Assembly: GCA_028690725.1 (NCBI GenBank)
Contig: JAQVAR010000045.1
Coordinates: forward strand, 1 to 6,160
DNA: 6,160 nt
Source: Candidatus Iainarchaeum sp.
GTDB lineage: Archaea > Iainarchaeota > Iainarchaeia > Iainarchaeales > JAAZKV01
Direction of reading: 5' to 3'
The stretch's first letter is position 1. Each line of letters starts with the position of its first letter. Positions 6,032-6,160 of this stretch are shown here, in pieces. The position numbers were made by a program, and so were the translations under genes. The notes under the pieces are model-generated. The model was not told the origin of the DNA. It worked only from the letters and a program-made list of their open reading frames with translations, and made no database searches.

Positions 6032-6143
6032 TCACCAGTTTCGCCTGGTGGATACGAAACCTATCTTCGTTTTACTCGATAGGGATTTTAACCTTAAAAT
6101 TTTTGATCAAACTTTTTAAAAAAAAGTTTGGCGAAGTGCGTTC
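6032..6143 (+). other. Spacer with competing hairpins; no gene identified
   Basis: The first 55 bases are richer in G and C than the local background and hold several perfect inverted repeats. These are CACCAG/CTGGTG (6033-6038, 6045-6050), GTTTCG/CGAAAC (6038-6043, 6055-6060), ACGAA/TTCGT (6054-6058, 6066-6070) and CCTATC/GATAGG (6060-6065, 6078-6083). Neighbouring pairs overlap, so they cannot all form together. Further on lie ATTTTAA/TTAAAAT (6085-6091, 6094-6100) and CAAACTTTTT/AAAAAGTTTG (6108-6117, 6121-6130). I recognise no known RNA here. It could be a tRNA trailer, a small RNA, or tRNA-derived debris. Confidence 0.45.
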
Positions 6144-6160
6144 AACGGTTCGAATCCGTT
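6126..6160 (+). tRNA. 3' part of a second class II tRNA (cut by window edge)
   Basis: A clear T-arm ends the window: AACGG (6144-6148), loop TTCGAAT, CCGTT (6156-6160). Before it is a class II-like variable arm, GCG/CGT around AAGTG with weak G-U extension, whose AGTG resembles that of the upstream tRNA-Leu. GTTTG or AGTTTG just before it could be the 3' strand of the anticodon stem. The acceptor 3' strand lies beyond the window. No D-arm or acceptor 5' strand can be found in the 94 bases upstream, so the gene is not a normal contiguous tRNA as far as can be seen. The class II shape points to Ser or Leu; the anticodon cannot be assigned. Long intron, split, permuted or pseudogene forms remain open. 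The left boundary is approximate. Confidence 0.55.

Noticed and set aside
6033..6083. Reading this stretch as the 5' half of the second tRNA (CCTGGT as D-loop, CTATC/GATAG as anticodon stem)
   Set aside because: U8 and A14 are missing, the loops are oversized, and the stem does not pair with the bases before the 3' half.
6126..6160. tmRNA 3' end
   Set aside because: The window is archaeal by its tRNA intron, no tag-peptide frame is seen, and the arm before the T-arm is a class II variable arm.

Overview
This is a very AT-rich window that reads as archaeal. The best evidence is a class II tRNA-Leu(UAG) gene at 5925-6031. It carries a 23-nt intron directly after position 37, and its splice sites form a textbook bulge-helix-bulge motif, the substrate of the archaeal tRNA splicing endonuclease. 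TATA-like boxes lie about 25 nt upstream of several start codons that lack a Shine-Dalgarno sequence, which fits leaderless archaeal transcription. The base composition, small compact genes and gene set suggest a DPANN-type archaeon, but that placement is inference.

Layout. Three genes lie on the minus strand. They are the N-terminal part of an exonuclease III-type AP endonuclease (cut by the left edge), a GT4-type glycosyltransferase with a GTG start, and a full-length pyruvate, phosphate dikinase (876 aa from its best start). A hairpin followed by a T-run closes the dikinase gene. A 144-bp divergent intergenic region with a shared TATA-like box separates these from the plus-strand genes. 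Those are a 66-aa two-helix membrane protein, a free-standing LAGLIDADG homing endonuclease, the intron-containing tRNA-Leu, a 112-bp stretch with several competing hairpins, and the 3' part of a second class II tRNA that runs off the right edge.

The most unusual point is the junction at 5925-5974. The homing-endonuclease reading frame does not stop before the tRNA. Its last 16 codons are tRNA exon 1 and the start of the intron, and its UAA stop lies in the loop of the intron hairpin. On a shared transcript, 5' processing of the tRNA or intron excision would therefore remove the endonuclease stop codon. The second puzzle is the right end. A clear T-arm and class II variable arm are present, but no D-arm can be found next to them, so the 5' half is distant, permuted, split off, or missing.

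The protein genes do not form one pathway. They cover central carbon metabolism (PEP/pyruvate), sugar transfer and DNA repair, next to a selfish or formerly selfish element lodged against a tRNA gene.
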